Of a stretch of DNA of 64,000 nt, positions 15,895 through 25,770 are shown piece by piece (position 1 is the first letter of the stretch; each line of letters opens with the position of its first letter). The translations under genes were made by a program, and so were the position numbers. Where the stretch lies: contig NZ_FQWQ01000002.1 in assembly GCF_900129725.1 (NCBI RefSeq), forward strand, positions 62,001 to 126,000, read 5' to 3'. This DNA comes from Chryseolinea serpens (GTDB lineage Bacteria; Bacteroidota; Bacteroidia; Cytophagales; Cyclobacteriaceae). Below the pieces are notes generated by a model. It did no database searches, was not told where the DNA came from, and worked only from the letters and a program-made list of their open reading frames with translations.

Positions 15895-17814
15895 TTATTT
15901 GTAGCTTCTTTGAGTCAATTTAACATTTTCAAATACCAGGGGCTCCTTGTGAAGTTCTTCCGGTTGGTTCTCGCCTTTAAACTCCCAGGCCGACACATAG
16001 GTGAACTGATCATCTTTGCGCAGTGCTTCGCCATCGGGTGTTTGTGATTCTTCGCGGAAGTGACCGCCGCAGGATTCGGTGCGGTTCAAAGCATCGTCCA
16101 CCATCAGTTCGCCCAACTCGATGAAGTCGGCTACGCGCATGGCTTTTTCCAATTCCTGATTCAGCTCGTTTCCGCCACCCAGCACGTTCACATCCTTCCA
16201 GAATTCCGTTTTCAGGGTTTGTATCTTTTGCTTGGCTCCTCTCAAGCCCGCATCGTTACGCGACATGCCACAGAACTCCCACATCAGCAAGCCGAGCTCG
16301 CGATGGAATTCGTCTACAGTCTTCTTGCCTTTGATCGAAAGGAATTTCTGAACGGTGCTGTTCACTTTCTCGATGGCCTCTTTGAACTCGGGACGGTCGG
16401 TGCTCACTTTCTCGGTGGGCAAACCTGCGAGGTAGTCGCCGATGGTGTAAGGGATCACAAAGTATCCGTCGGCCAGGCCTTGCATGAGGGCGCTGGCGCC
16501 GAGGCGGTTTGCGCCGTGATCGGAGAAGTTGGCTTCGCCGAGGGCGTACAAGCCGGGAACAGTAGTCATTAAGTTATAGTCCACCCAAAGACCGCCCATG
16601 GTGTAGTGAACGGCGGGGTAAATCATCATCGGCCCTTCATAGGGATTGTCGCCGGTGATCTGTTGATACATATCGAACAGGTTGCCGTATTTCGCTTCGA
16701 TGGTTTTCTTTCCATCGCGCTTGATGGCATCGGCAAAATCCAGGAACACGGCCAGGCCGGATCCTACGCCGCGGCCTTCGTCGCACATTTGCTTGGCGTT
16801 GCGGGAGGCCACGTCGCGGGGAACGAGGTTACCGAACGAAGGATATTTTCTTTCGAGGAAGTAATCGCGGTCCGCTTCGGGGATGGCGGCAGCATCTTTC
16901 GCTTTCAATCCGGGGCGCGCCACTTTCGGCACCCACACGCGGCCATCGTTACGCAACGACTCCGACATGAGTGTGAGCTTGGATTGGTGATCTCCCGAAA
17001 CCGGGATACACGTAGGGTGAATTTGTGTATAGCAAGGGTTGCCAAACAAAGCGCCTTTCTTGTGCGCTCTCCAGGCCGCCGTTACGTTCGAGCCTTTGGC
17101 GTTGGTGGAAAGGAAGAACACGTTGCCATATCCGCCGGTGCAAAGCAACACAGCGTGAGCAGAGTGTGATTCTATTTTACCCGACACCAGGTCGCGGGTG
17201 ATGATGCCGCGGGCTTTGCCGTCGACGATGACTACGTCGAGCATCTCGGACCGGGTGTACATCGTCACTTTGCCGTTGGCGATCTGGCGGTTCAGGGCTG
17301 AGTAGGCACCGAGCAAAAGTTGTTGCCCGGTTTGACCGCGGGCGTAGAAGGTTCTGGATACCTGTGCACCACCAAAAGAGCGGTTGGCCAACAGACCGCC
17401 ATATTCGCGGGCGAAGGGTACGCCTTGTGCCACGCACTGGTCGATGATGTTCACGCTCACTTCGGCAAGGCGGTAAACGTTGCCTTCGCGTGCTCTGTAG
17501 TCACCACCTTTAATGGTGTCGTAGAACAAACGGTAGACGCTGTCGCCGTCGTTCTGATAGTTCTTTGCTGCGTTGATACCGCCTTGTGCCGCGATGCTGT
17601 GTGCACGACGGGGGCTGTCCTGGAAACAGAATGCTTTTACGTTGTAGCCCAACTCTCCGAGCGATGCGGCTGCCGAGGCGCCCGCCAGTCCGGTGCCGAC
17701 GACGATTATATCATACTTGCGCTTATTCGCCGGGTTGACCAGCTTGAGGTTGAACTTGTGTTTTGTCCATTTCTCCGCTAAAGGGCCTTCGGGAATTTTA
17801 GAATCTAATTTCAT
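15895..17814 (-). CDS. sdhA: Succinate dehydrogenase/fumarate reductase flavoprotein subunit
   Basis: A 639-residue catalytic subunit. The FAD-binding Rossmann motif is [19 protein letters not shown] near residue 40. [14 protein letters not shown] (near 72) contains the family's FAD-linking His region. Substrate-binding and proton-shuttle segments are recognisable ([15 protein letters not shown] equivalent; [27 protein letters not shown]). It oxidises succinate to fumarate in the TCA cycle at the inner face of the membrane. It follows sdhC by 48 bp and precedes sdhB by one base. Length agrees with the type found in Bacteroidota. Confidence 0.95.
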   Translation of the reverse strand: MKLDSKIPEGPLAEKWTKHKFNLKLVNPANKRKYDIIVVGTGLAGASAAASLGELGYNVKAFCFQDSPRRAHSIAAQGGINAAKNYQNDGDSVYRLFYDTIKGGDYRAREGNVYRLAEVSVNIIDQCVAQGVPFAREYGGLLANRSFGGAQVSRTFYARGQTGQQLLLGAYSALNRQIANGKVTMYTRSEMLDVVIVDGKARGIITRDLVSGKIESHSAHAVLLCTGGYGNVFFLSTNAKGSNVTAAWRAHKKGALFGNPCYTQIHPTCIPVSGDHQSKLTLMSESLRNDGRVWVPKVARPGLKAKDAAAIPEADRDYFLERKYPSFGNLVPRDVASRNAKQMCDEGRGVGSGLAVFLDFADAIKRDGKKTIEAKYGNLFDMYQQITGDNPYEGPMMIYPAVHYTMGGLWVDYNLMTTVPGLYALGEANFSDHGANRLGASALMQGLADGYFVIPYTIGDYLAGLPTEKVSTDRPEFKEAIEKVNSTVQKFLSIKGKKTVDEFHRELGLLMWEFCGMSRNDAGLRGAKQKIQTLKTEFWKDVNVLGGGNELNQELEKAMRVADFIELGELMVDDALNRTESCGGHFREESQTPDGEALRKDDQFTYVSAWEFKGENQPEELHKEPLVFENVKLTQRSYK

Positions 17815-17862
17815 CTGTCTGTTTATTTTGGGTCGGGACCACGGCTAAGGTCCGGCTAATTG

Positions 17863-18555
17863 CTATTTGTTATAAATGTCTTGGTTCAGATACATCCAAA
17901 TGGGGATCAACGCAAACAATACGGGCACGACGATGGCGAAGGCTCTTCCCACAAAACGAATAATGGGGTTGTATTTCGGGTGATTCAAGCCCAGTGTCTG
18001 GAACGAACTGGCGAAGCCGTGCCACAAGTGAAAGCCCAGGATCAGCATGGAGACCACATAGAGGGCCGCGTACCAGAATTGAGCGTAGGCTGCGGCTACA
18101 ACTAAATACAAATTCTTTACTGTTTTACCTTCGTAGTCAACCGTTTGAATTCCTCCCCAGTGCATTTCGTACCAGAATCCTTTCAAGTGAATCACCAGGA
18201 AGATAAAGATGATGCTACCTAAAATTCCCATGTTGCGGGAGGTCCAGGCGGAAGAGTTTTTGCTTACGGCATATCCTTCACTGCCACGTGCCTTTCTGTT
18301 GTGCGAGGTGAGCATGATGGCCCAAAGAATGTGGACCAGGATGATGGTGTAGTTAACATAAGAGACGATCTTGATCAGCGGGTTGCTGGTCATGAACTGA
18401 GCATAGACATTGAACGCATGGCCGTCGTCATGCTTTAAGAGTTGAAGATTTCCGATAAGGTGAACGACGAGAAAGAGAATTAGAAAGAGACCGGTGAGGG
18501 CCATCAGAAGTTTTCTGCCCAGCGTGCTGGTCAGAAGGTTGGTAAACCAATTCAT
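17863..18555 (-). CDS. sdhC: Succinate dehydrogenase cytochrome b558 subunit
   Basis: A 230-residue membrane anchor with five predicted helices (near residues 18-38, 65-85, 105-128, 150-172, 195-218). It belongs to the single-chain cytochrome b type (TIGR02046-like) that binds two haems and quinone. His residues in VVHLIGN, VHILWAIM, VIHLKGFW and FHLWHGFASS are the likely haem ligands. I start at the ATG at 18555, because the promoter at 18588-18618 would place a transcript start just upstream and the extra upstream codons are AT-rich and not conserved-looking. First gene of sdhCAB. Confidence 0.92.
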   Translation of the reverse strand: MNWFTNLLTSTLGRKLLMALTGLFLILFLVVHLIGNLQLLKHDDGHAFNVYAQFMTSNPLIKIVSYVNYTIILVHILWAIMLTSHNRKARGSEGYAVSKNSSAWTSRNMGILGSIIFIFLVIHLKGFWYEMHWGGIQTVDYEGKTVKNLYLVVAAAYAQFWYAALYVVSMLILGFHLWHGFASSFQTLGLNHPKYNPIIRFVGRAFAIVVPVLFALIPIWMYLNQDIYNK

Positions 18556-18587
18556 AGATGTAGTTGTCGAAAAATTTTGAATGTGGC

Positions 18588-18618
18588 CAAAATTACTTCG
18601 CAAACCCTATTCCACCAA
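18588..18618 (-). promoter_or_regulatory. Bacteroidota-type promoter of sdhCAB
   Basis: On the minus strand TTG (18616-18618), 20 bp, then TAATTTTG (18588-18595), a full match to TAnnTTTG. The predicted start near 18581 gives a leader of about 26 nt before the sdhC ATG at 18555. Confidence 0.6.
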
Positions 18619-18676
18619 GACCAACCTCACTTTATAAAAATTCTAAATAAACCTTTCTACGTAAGGGAAACGCCGA

Positions 18677-18784
18677 TCAGAGAAGCTCAAACAGGAGGAT
18701 AATGATGGAAATGGCCACGACGGCGATCAGTAAGAACCATTCTTTCCGCACAAAATTCATAATCCAAGAGAACAAGCGTTTCAT
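18677..18784 (-). CDS. Small single-helix membrane protein (35 residues)
   Basis: A 36-codon frame, ATG to TGA, encoding a short protein with a basic, aromatic N-terminus (MKRLFSWIMNFVRKEWF) and one strong hydrophobic helix (LLIAVVAISIIILLFELL). The positive-inside pattern and the clean start and stop make a real small membrane protein plausible. It lies between sdhC and dnaE, on the sdh strand and upstream of the sdhC promoter, so a link to succinate dehydrogenase is possible but unproven. I cannot name a family. The rest of the gap to dnaE (18785-19020) shows no gene. Confidence 0.45.
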   Translation of the reverse strand: MKRLFSWIMNFVRKEWFLLIAVVAISIIILLFELL

Positions 18785-19020
18785 AGCTTTAAAAACAATT
18801 TTCTACCCTATGCCAAATATCAGGCCCTACTTCAATATCCATTGAATATCAGCCAATTAGCACAGTTTGATTTAGATGCCAATGCAGATTTAAGAATCAA
18901 AATTGTATCCATTTCCCATTTCTGGAAGCCCATTAATTGCCGTCCACAGAACTAAAATCCCGCTGTTACAATTGAAATGATGGTGTACATTTACGTCACC
19001 ACTACATTTTTTCGACTTTC

Positions 19021-22000
19021 ATGTATTTAATATTCGACACGGAGACCACCGGTCTTCCACGCAATAAAACCGCGCCCATTACGGACCTCGACAACTGGCC
19101 CCGGCTGGTGCAGTTGGCATGGCAACTACACGACAACCGCGGCAAACTCATCGCCCAACACAACTACCTGGTGAAGCCCGACGGCTTCGACATCCCCTAC
19201 AACGCCGAGCAAATTCACGGCATCTCGACCAAACGCGCCCTGGAAGAAGGTCACGACCTGCGCGTTGTGCTCGACACCTTTGTGAAAGACCTGGAAGGCA
19301 CCCGTCAGCTGGTCGGTCATAATATAGAGTTCGACATCAACATCATTGGCGCGGAACTTATCCGTCAGCAGTTAAGCACCGACCGCTTCCTGAACCTGGC
19401 CAAACTGGACACCGGTATTTCATCGACCGAGTTTTGCCAGCTATCGGGTGGCCTGGGGGGCAAACTGAAGATGCCCACGCTGCTTGAGCTGCACAAGAAA
19501 CTCTTCAACCGCGACTTTGGCGATGCCCACGATGCATCCTACGACGTGGCCGCTACCGCGCGAAGCTTCTTCGGGTTGGTCAAACAGAAAGTGGTCAAGC
19601 CCTTTGATGAAACACCGTTCGAGGAAATCACTTACGAAGAACCGAACCTGGACGCCGCCAATTTTGCCAAGCGCGAAAAGAAAAAGGCAGCGGACTATTC
19701 CCTCACCGACAAAGTCTCCGTCCTTACGGACAAACCCTTTGTTCATTTGCACGCCCACTCCCAGTTCTCCGTGCTCCAAGCCACGCCCGACATCAAGTCG
19801 ATGGTGAGCAAAGCCAAGGCATTGAACATGCCCGCCATTGCGCTGACCGACCTCGGCAACATGTATGGCGCCTTCAAGTTCGTGCGCGAGGCGTTGAACA
19901 ACGACCTGAAACCCATTGTAGGCTGCGAGTTTTATGTCGCGGACGAGCGGTTGAAACTGAAATTCACAAAAGACAATCCCGACAAGCGCTATAACCAGGT
20001 GTTGATTGCCAAGAACAAAAACGGCTATCACAACCTGGCAAAACTCAGTTCGCTGGGCTTCACGGAGGGGCTATACGGCATCTATCCGCGGATCGACAAG
20101 GCGCTGATCGAAGCCTACAAACAAGATCTGATCGCCACGACCGGGTCGTTGTCCAGCGAAGTGCCTTATCTGATTCTAAACGTCGGCGAAAAACAGGCGG
20201 AGGAAGCGTTCAAATGGTGGCACGGAATTTTTGGTGAAGACTTCTATATCGAGTTGAACCGTCACGGCATTCCCCAGGAAGATCACGTGAATGAGACGTT
20301 GTTGCGCTTTGCGGAGAAGTATGGCGTGAAATATTTTGCGGCCAACGAAGCTTTCTATCTACAAAAAGAAGAAGCAAATGCCCACGACGTTTTGTTGTGT
20401 ATAAAGGAAGGTGAATTCAAGTCCACTCCTATCGGCTACGGTCGCGGCCACCGGTATGGATTGGCCAACACCGAATACTATTTCAAATCGCAGGACGACA
20501 TGAAGTCCATCTTCCGCGACATGCCGGAAGCCGTGGAGACCATCAGCGAGATCCTCGACAAGATCGAAAGCTATACGCTGGAGCGGAATGTGTTGCTTCC
20601 CAAGTTTGACATTCCATCCGACTTCAGCACAGAAGACGAATACCTGCGACACCTCACCTACATCGGTGCGGCCAAACGCTACCCGGAAATCACCACTGCC
20701 ATTCGTGAGCGGTTGGATTTTGAGTTGGATACAATCCAGAAAACCGGATACCCCGGCTACTTCCTCATTGTACAAGACTTTACTTCAAAGGCCCGCGAGA
20801 TCGGCGTGTCGGTCGGTCCGGGACGGGGCTCGGCTGCCGGTTCGGCGGTGGCGTATTGCATCGGGATCACCAACGTCGACCCCATCAAGTACGACTTGCT
20901 GTTCGAGCGTTTCCTAAACCCCGACCGTGTATCCCTCCCCGATATTGATATTGACTTCGACGACGAAGGACGCGACCGCGTGTTGAAATATGTGATCGAC
21001 AAGTATGGCAAAAACCAGGTGGCCCAGATCGTGACCTATGGCACGATGGCTGCGAAGTCGTCCATCCGCGACTGCGCCCGGGTGATGGAACTTCCTCTGG
21101 CCGACGCCACCTTCCTGGCGAAGATGATCCCCGAAAAGCCGGGCACTTCCCTCGATGACGCCTTCCAGGAAGTGAAAGAACTTTCCGACATCAAGAAGGG
21201 AACGGACCTGAAAGCGCAGGTGCTGCAACAAGCCGTGATCCTCGAAGGCTCGGTGCGCAACACGGGAACCCACGCCTGCGGGGTCATCATCACCCCCGAC
21301 GACCTCACCAAGTTCGTGCCCGTATCAACGGCGCGCGACTCCGACATGTTGGTCACTCAATTCGACAACAGTGTGGTGGAAAGCGCCGGTATGTTGAAGA
21401 TGGACTTCCTGGGGCTTACCACGTTGTCGATCATCAACTCGGCACTGCGCAACATCAAGAAAAGTCATGGCATCCACATCAACATCGACGATGTTCCGCT
21501 GGACGATCTGAAGACTTACCAGCTTTTTCAACGCGGCGAAACCACTGGCACGTTCCAGTTTGAAAGTGTGGGCATGCAGAAATATCTGCGCCAACTGAAG
21601 CCCGATAAATTTGAAGACCTCATCGCCATGAACGCCTTGTACCGACCGGGCCCCATGGAATACATCCCGGCGTTTATCAAGCGGAAGCACGGACAAGAGG
21701 CGATCAAGTATGACCTCGCGGCCATGGAAGAGTTTCTGCATGAAACCTATGGCATCACGGTCTACCAGGAGCAGGTAATGTTGCTCTCCCAAAAGCTTGC
21801 CGGCTTTAGCAAAGGCGACGCCGACGTGCTGCGGAAAGCGATGGGTAAAAAGCAGAAGGCCGTGCTGGATAAGATGAAGGATAAATTCATCAAGGGTGCT
21901 GAAAAGAACGGGCATGCCCAGGAGATCTGCGAGAAAGTATGGACGGACTGGGAAGCGTTCGCGCAATATGCTTTTAACAAATCGCACTCCACGTGCTATT

Positions 22001-23211
22001 CGTTGGTGGCCTATCACACCGCCTATCTGAAAGCCAACTACCCTGCCGAGTATATGGCGGCCGTGTTGACCCACTCACAAAGCAACCTGGAAAGCGTTAC
22101 CTTCTTTATCGAGGAATGCCGCAGCTTGGGCATTAAGGTATTGGGCCCGCACGTGAACGAGTCGGGTGTTTATTTTGAAGTGAACAAAGATGGCGAGATC
22201 CGGTTTGGGCTGGGTGCCATCAAGGGTGCCGGTGATGCCGCCGTGGAAGCCATCATCCAGGAGCGCGAAGCCAACGGACCCTTTGAAGATATCTTCGAGT
22301 TTGCCAAGCGGATGAATCAACGTTCGGTGAACAAGAAGACCTATGAGTGCCTGGCTTTGTCGGGGGCGTTCGATTGCTTTGCCGGCATTCATCGCCGGCA
22401 GTATGTGTTTGCCAAAGACGGCGAGGTGAGCTTGCTGGAGAAGGCCATCAAATATGCCGCGAAGACCCAACAGGAAGAACAAAGCAACCAGGCCAGCCTC
22501 TTTGGAGGAAGCTCGGGCACGGTGATGCCCAAGCCCCGCATCGACTACGTGGAGCCCTTCAGTGAGATCGAAAAGCTGAACCTGGAGAAAGAGGTGGTGG
22601 GCATCTACATTTCGGGCCATCCCCTGGACAACTTCCGGTTCGAGATGGACTCCTTCTGCAAGACACGGTGCAGCGAACTCACCGAACTGGAAGCCATGCA
22701 GGGGCGCGAGGTCAAGTTAGGAGGCATCGTTTCCGGGGTGGAACACCGGACCACGAAGACCGGCAAGCCCTTTGGCAAGTTCACGCTGGAGGACTACACG
22801 GGCAACTTCACGTTCACGCTCTTTGGCGAGGACTATCTCAAATTCAAGACCTTCATGACGGTGGGGTGGTTCCTCTTTGTGGAGGGGGCCGTGGTGCGCA
22901 ACTCGTGGGGACAGCAAAACCTGGAGTTCAAGATCCGGAACATGGACCTGCTCAACGAACTGGGCATCAAGCGCAGCAAGGGCGTGAAGCTGCGGATCAA
23001 CGCCAACGATATCACCCCGGGCATGATCGGCATCATCGAAGGCGTTTGCGGAGAGTATTCGGGCAACACCCCGCTTTACCTGAAGATCCATGACCTGCAG
23101 GAAAACATCAACCTGGACCTGCTTTGCCGCAAATTCCGTGTTAACCCGGTCAATGACATGGTGCGGGAAATGAAAAAAGCCGGTGAAATCGAGGTAGAAG
23201 TGATGTTTTAG
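19021..23211 (+). CDS. dnaE: DNA polymerase III alpha subunit with N-terminal DnaQ-type 3'-5' exonuclease
   Basis: A 1396-residue replicative polymerase. Residues 1 to about 185 are a DEDD-family proofreading exonuclease: ExoI FDTETTG (7-13), ExoII GHNIEFD (near 99) and ExoIII HDASYDV (near 177). A linker leads to the PHP domain (FVHLHAHSQFS near 239). The polymerase core follows, with the two catalytic Asp in PDIDIDF (near 640), then a thumb/fingers region, a helix-hairpin-helix segment and an OB fold (VKLGGIVSGVEH near 1235). It copies the chromosome as the core of the holoenzyme. The fusion would supply in cis the proofreading that epsilon gives in trans elsewhere. The frame is intact throughout. 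Confidence 0.93.
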   Translation: MYLIFDTETTGLPRNKTAPITDLDNWPRLVQLAWQLHDNRGKLIAQHNYLVKPDGFDIPYNAEQIHGISTKRALEEGHDLRVVLDTFVKDLEGTRQLVGHNIEFDINIIGAELIRQQLSTDRFLNLAKLDTGISSTEFCQLSGGLGGKLKMPTLLELHKKLFNRDFGDAHDASYDVAATARSFFGLVKQKVVKPFDETPFEEITYEEPNLDAANFAKREKKKAADYSLTDKVSVLTDKPFVHLHAHSQFSVLQATPDIKSMVSKAKALNMPAIALTDLGNMYGAFKFVREALNNDLKPIVGCEFYVADERLKLKFTKDNPDKRYNQVLIAKNKNGYHNLAKLSSLGFTEGLYGIYPRIDKALIEAYKQDLIATTGSLSSEVPYLILNVGEKQAEEAFKWWHGIFGEDFYIELNRHGIPQEDHVNETLLRFAEKYGVKYFAANEAFYLQKEEANAHDVLLCIKEGEFKSTPIGYGRGHRYGLANTEYYFKSQDDMKSIFRDMPEAVETISEILDKIESYTLERNVLLPKFDIPSDFSTEDEYLRHLTYIGAAKRYPEITTAIRERLDFELDTIQKTGYPGYFLIVQDFTSKAREIGVSVGPGRGSAAGSAVAYCIGITNVDPIKYDLLFERFLNPDRVSLPDIDIDFDDEGRDRVLKYVIDKYGKNQVAQIVTYGTMAAKSSIRDCARVMELPLADATFLAKMIPEKPGTSLDDAFQEVKELSDIKKGTDLKAQVLQQAVILEGSVRNTGTHACGVIITPDDLTKFVPVSTARDSDMLVTQFDNSVVESAGMLKMDFLGLTTLSIINSALRNIKKSHGIHINIDDVPLDDLKTYQLFQRGETTGTFQFESVGMQKYLRQLKPDKFEDLIAMNALYRPGPMEYIPAFIKRKHGQEAIKYDLAAMEEFLHETYGITVYQEQVMLLSQKLAGFSKGDADVLRKAMGKKQKAVLDKMKDKFIKGAEKNGHAQEICEKVWTDWEAFAQYAFNKSHSTCYSLVAYHTAYLKANYPAEYMAAVLTHSQSNLESVTFFIEECRSLGIKVLGPHVNESGVYFEVNKDGEIRFGLGAIKGAGDAAVEAIIQEREANGPFEDIFEFAKRMNQRSVNKKTYECLALSGAFDCFAGIHRRQYVFAKDGEVSLLEKAIKYAAKTQQEEQSNQASLFGGSSGTVMPKPRIDYVEPFSEIEKLNLEKEVVGIYISGHPLDNFRFEMDSFCKTRCSELTELEAMQGREVKLGGIVSGVEHRTTKTGKPFGKFTLEDYTGNFTFTLFGEDYLKFKTFMTVGWFLFVEGAVVRNSWGQQNLEFKIRNMDLLNELGIKRSKGVKLRINANDITPGMIGIIEGVCGEYSGNTPLYLKIHDLQENINLDLLCRKFRVNPVNDMVREMKKAGEIEVEVMF

Positions 23212-23264
23212 TACAAAGGTGCTGCCGGCCATTGAGGCTTCATAGAACTCTGAACTAAAAGCTA

Positions 23265-23272
23265 TACCTTTG
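23265..23272 (+). promoter_or_regulatory. -7 element upstream of trxA
   Basis: TACCTTTG is a perfect Bacteroidota -7 box about 48 bp before the trxA start. No clear TTTG -33 box is present at the usual distance, so the promoter assignment is partial. Confidence 0.4.
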
Positions 23273-23319
23273 CGTTGGTCCTTTTGAAAGCATAAAAAGA
23301 ACTTATAACATATACTCAC

Positions 23320-23643
23320 ATGGGAAAAGCAATTGAACTTAACGATGCTAACTTTGATCAGATCATCAACTCTGATAAGCCTGTACTGGTAGACTTTTGG
23401 GCAGAATGGTGCGGTCCTTGTAAAATGATCGGACCGGTTGTGGAAGAGCTTGCCGGCGACTATGAAGGCAAAGCCGTGATCGGCAAACTGAACGTTGACG
23501 AGAACCCCGCTGTAACCGCCCGTTTCGGTGTGCGCAGCATCCCCACCCTGCTGGTTTTTAAAGGCGGCCAAATCGTTGACAAACAAGTTGGCGCTGTACC
23601 CAAATCGGTATTGAATCAAAAGATCGCCGCACAGGTTGCATAA
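23320..23643 (+). CDS. trxA: Thioredoxin
   Basis: A 107-residue classical thioredoxin with active site WCGPCK (near residues 29-34), the cis-Pro loop [11 protein letters not shown] and the usual C-terminal helix. It has no signal peptide, so it reduces disulfides in the cytosol and could supply electrons to PAPS/APS reductase, peroxiredoxins and ribonucleotide reductase. It stands alone after dnaE with a 108-bp gap and its own -7 box, and is followed by a strong two-way terminator. Confidence 0.96.
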   Translation: MGKAIELNDANFDQIINSDKPVLVDFWAEWCGPCKMIGPVVEELAGDYEGKAVIGKLNVDENPAVTARFGVRSIPTLLVFKGGQIVDKQVGAVPKSVLNQKIAAQVA

Positions 23644-23670
23644 TCATTACAGGGTATTTTAAGTCCCCTC

Positions 23671-23714
23671 AAAATAAAAAAGAGGCGCGTGGTGAACGTG
23701 CCTCTTTTTATTTT
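23671..23714. terminator. Two-way terminator between trxA and the esterase gene
   Basis: An A-rich left flank, a GAGGCGCG/CGTGCCTC core stem (one G-U pair) and a T-rich right flank (CTCTTTTTATTTT) form one long stem usable on both strands between convergent genes. Confidence 0.85.
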
Positions 23715-23739
23715 GTGCCCGCATTAGCGGAGATGCTTT

Positions 23740-25143
23740 TTATTTCACTTCAATCGTCCAGTCGTCGGTGCGGAAGCTGGACACGGGCAGGCCTTCTTTG
23801 CTGAAAAGATTGGGGATGGACCCGTTCTTCCATCCAAACCGGACGGCCACGGGCTTCTTCACTTCTTTGGCCGATACCACTACCGTATTTCCATCGATGA
23901 CGGCCTTTGCCGGGTAGAAGACTTTATCTTCTCCTGCGATGGTGAACTCGGTTGGCGCGCCACCTTTTGCCATCAGGCCGGTGGGAATGTTGTTGAACGA
24001 TAGGCGGATCTTGGCTTTTTCAACTTTCATCTCTTTATACAGCGGGTTCAGGTAGCTGATGCCCTTTTTGCCATACGTGTCGGACAGCGCCAGGTTTGCC
24101 AGGCGTTCGCCTACGGGTTTCTTGTATTTGGGATGTATGTCGGTTACGTCTTCCACGAGGTCGGAGACCACCACCATGCCCGTCTTGGCGATGTCGAGCA
24201 TCTTTACTTCCTGCTCGCGGACAAGGGTTCCCTTCTCCACTTCGCCGTAGCCGCTAAACGGTGCGATCTGCACATAGTAGAACGGGAAGTCGTGCAGGAA
24301 ATGTTTGCGCCAATCGGTGATCATGGTTTCCATCAGCAGCTTATAAGTTGACGGCGCGGCGGTGTTGGCTTCGCCTTGATACCACAACGCCCCGGCAATG
24401 CGGAACGGCAGCATGGGATTGATCATGGAGTTGTATACGACGGCGGGCGACGACGGGCACCAGGGCTTGTCGTCTACTTGTTTCTTAGATGCTTCCAGTA
24501 GCTTCGGGTTGCCTTCGATGCTCTCGCGGGGTGTCCAGGTTTCGGCGGGTGTGCCGCCCCAGCTGGCGTTGATGAGGCCGATGGGCACGTTGAGGCTGGT
24601 GTTCAGTTTCTTTCCAAAGTAGTAGGCCACGGCGCTAAACGATTTCACATTTTCGGGGTTGGCCACTTTCCACTGGCCCTCGCCCCGCACCTGCGGTGTC
24701 ATGGCGGCGGAGTTGGGCACGTCGAACAGGCGGATGTTGGGGTCGTTCACTTTGTCGATGTCGGCCTTTCCATCGAGGGAAGCATGCATGCTCCACTCCA
24801 TGTTGGACTGTCCCGCGCAAAGCCATACTTCGCCGGTCATCACGTCCTGGAGGGTGATGGTTTCATTGCCGGCTTTCACGGTTATCGTATGTGGGCCGCC
24901 TGCAACGGGTGTGAACAGCGTTGTGCCCCAGAAGGCGGTGTTGTCGGTTCTCACTTTCACGGTGGTGGTGTCCCAGCTCACCTTGATGGTGATGTCTTGC
25001 GTGGAATAGGACCAGCCCCAGATGGGCGTTGGCGATTGTTGTTGCAGTACCATGTGGTCGTCGAAGAGGGCGGCGAGGCGGAGTTGGGCTTGAGTGGTCG
25101 CTGCGGCCAGCAGCAAGGTGAAGAGCAGGGAGATCTTTCGCAT
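23740..25143 (-). CDS. Sialate O-acetylesterase-type SGNH esterase
   Basis: A 467-residue exported protein (signal peptide MRKISLLFTLLLAAATTQA). I start at the ATG at 25143, where the signal peptide begins. The SASA-domain motif LCAGQSNMEWSM (near 118) contains the nucleophile Ser, and GALWYQGEANT (near 260) carries the block with the family's conserved Glu/Asn; the catalytic His is in DIHPKYKKP. Such enzymes remove acetyl groups from sialic acid or, in soil Bacteroidota, from plant polysaccharides such as acetylated xylan or pectin. The gene is divergent from nothing obvious and has no PUL partner next to it, so the substrate is open. Confidence 0.82.
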   Translation of the reverse strand: MRKISLLFTLLLAAATTQAQLRLAALFDDHMVLQQQSPTPIWGWSYSTQDITIKVSWDTTTVKVRTDNTAFWGTTLFTPVAGGPHTITVKAGNETITLQDVMTGEVWLCAGQSNMEWSMHASLDGKADIDKVNDPNIRLFDVPNSAAMTPQVRGEGQWKVANPENVKSFSAVAYYFGKKLNTSLNVPIGLINASWGGTPAETWTPRESIEGNPKLLEASKKQVDDKPWCPSSPAVVYNSMINPMLPFRIAGALWYQGEANTAAPSTYKLLMETMITDWRKHFLHDFPFYYVQIAPFSGYGEVEKGTLVREQEVKMLDIAKTGMVVVSDLVEDVTDIHPKYKKPVGERLANLALSDTYGKKGISYLNPLYKEMKVEKAKIRLSFNNIPTGLMAKGGAPTEFTIAGEDKVFYPAKAVIDGNTVVVSAKEVKKPVAVRFGWKNGSIPNLFSKEGLPVSSFRTDDWTIEVK

Positions 25144-25224
25144 GTTGTGAGATTGTCTGTGAATCAAAAATACAAAGGTATTGGAAGAAACATAACGGCT
25201 GCGACAGCCTCTTCCGGATGTTTT

Positions 25225-25728
25225 CTACAGAATTTTTTTGAGGCGCTCCACGATCTCCAACACGGCGGGACAAACCTGGGTGTTCTTATAGGCCAGGCCG
25301 GTGACCTGCACCATTTTTTTCCGGTCGGTGTGTGGGTATTCGCGGCAGGCTTTGGGGCGGGCTTCGTAGACGCTGCAATAGTTGTCGTCGCCGAGGAAGG
25401 GACACGGCGAGGACTTGAGCACATAGTCGCGGTCTTCGTCGATGCGCAGGTATTGTTCAACGAAGTCGCCGGGTTTCATGCGCAGGCTTTTGGCGACGCG
25501 CTCGATGTCGGTTTGATAAAAAATGGGCGATGTGGTCTTGCAGCAATTGGCGCAGGTGAGGCAGTCCATTTCCTCGAACACCTCTTCATGGGTGGAATGA
25601 AAGGCATCATCCACTTTGCGGGGGTCCATTTTTTTTACGCGCTCCAGGAATTTTTTGTTTTCCGTGGCTCGGTTTTTTGCCTGCTGATAGAATTTCTCCC
25701 GGTCGAAAGCCTTATCTTCACTTGCCAT
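25225..25728 (-). CDS. YkgJ-family CxxCxxCC cysteine-cluster protein
   Basis: A 167-residue cytosolic protein with the cysteine-cluster pattern: CLTCANCCKTT (near 56-66), SPCPFLGDDNYCSVYEARPKACREYP (near 108-132) and CPAVLE near the end. These proteins are thought to bind a metal or Fe-S cluster and no reaction is established. The start at the ATG at 25728 is chosen because upstream codons belong to the opposite-strand gene. It is divergent from the DUF1624 gene with a 42-bp gap. Confidence 0.82.
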   Translation of the reverse strand: MASEDKAFDREKFYQQAKNRATENKKFLERVKKMDPRKVDDAFHSTHEEVFEEMDCLTCANCCKTTSPIFYQTDIERVAKSLRMKPGDFVEQYLRIDEDRDYVLKSSPCPFLGDDNYCSVYEARPKACREYPHTDRKKMVQVTGLAYKNTQVCPAVLEIVERLKKIL

Positions 25729-25770
25729 TGTGCAAAGATCGTAAATTCGGCTAAACCTACTGATAAAAAT

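Noticed and set aside
24784-25770. Long plus-strand open frame in phase with the DUF1624 gene, which would add about 330 residues
   Set aside because: It runs antisense to the esterase and YkgJ genes and the translated part lacks any domain; the family N-terminus begins at the ATG at 25771.
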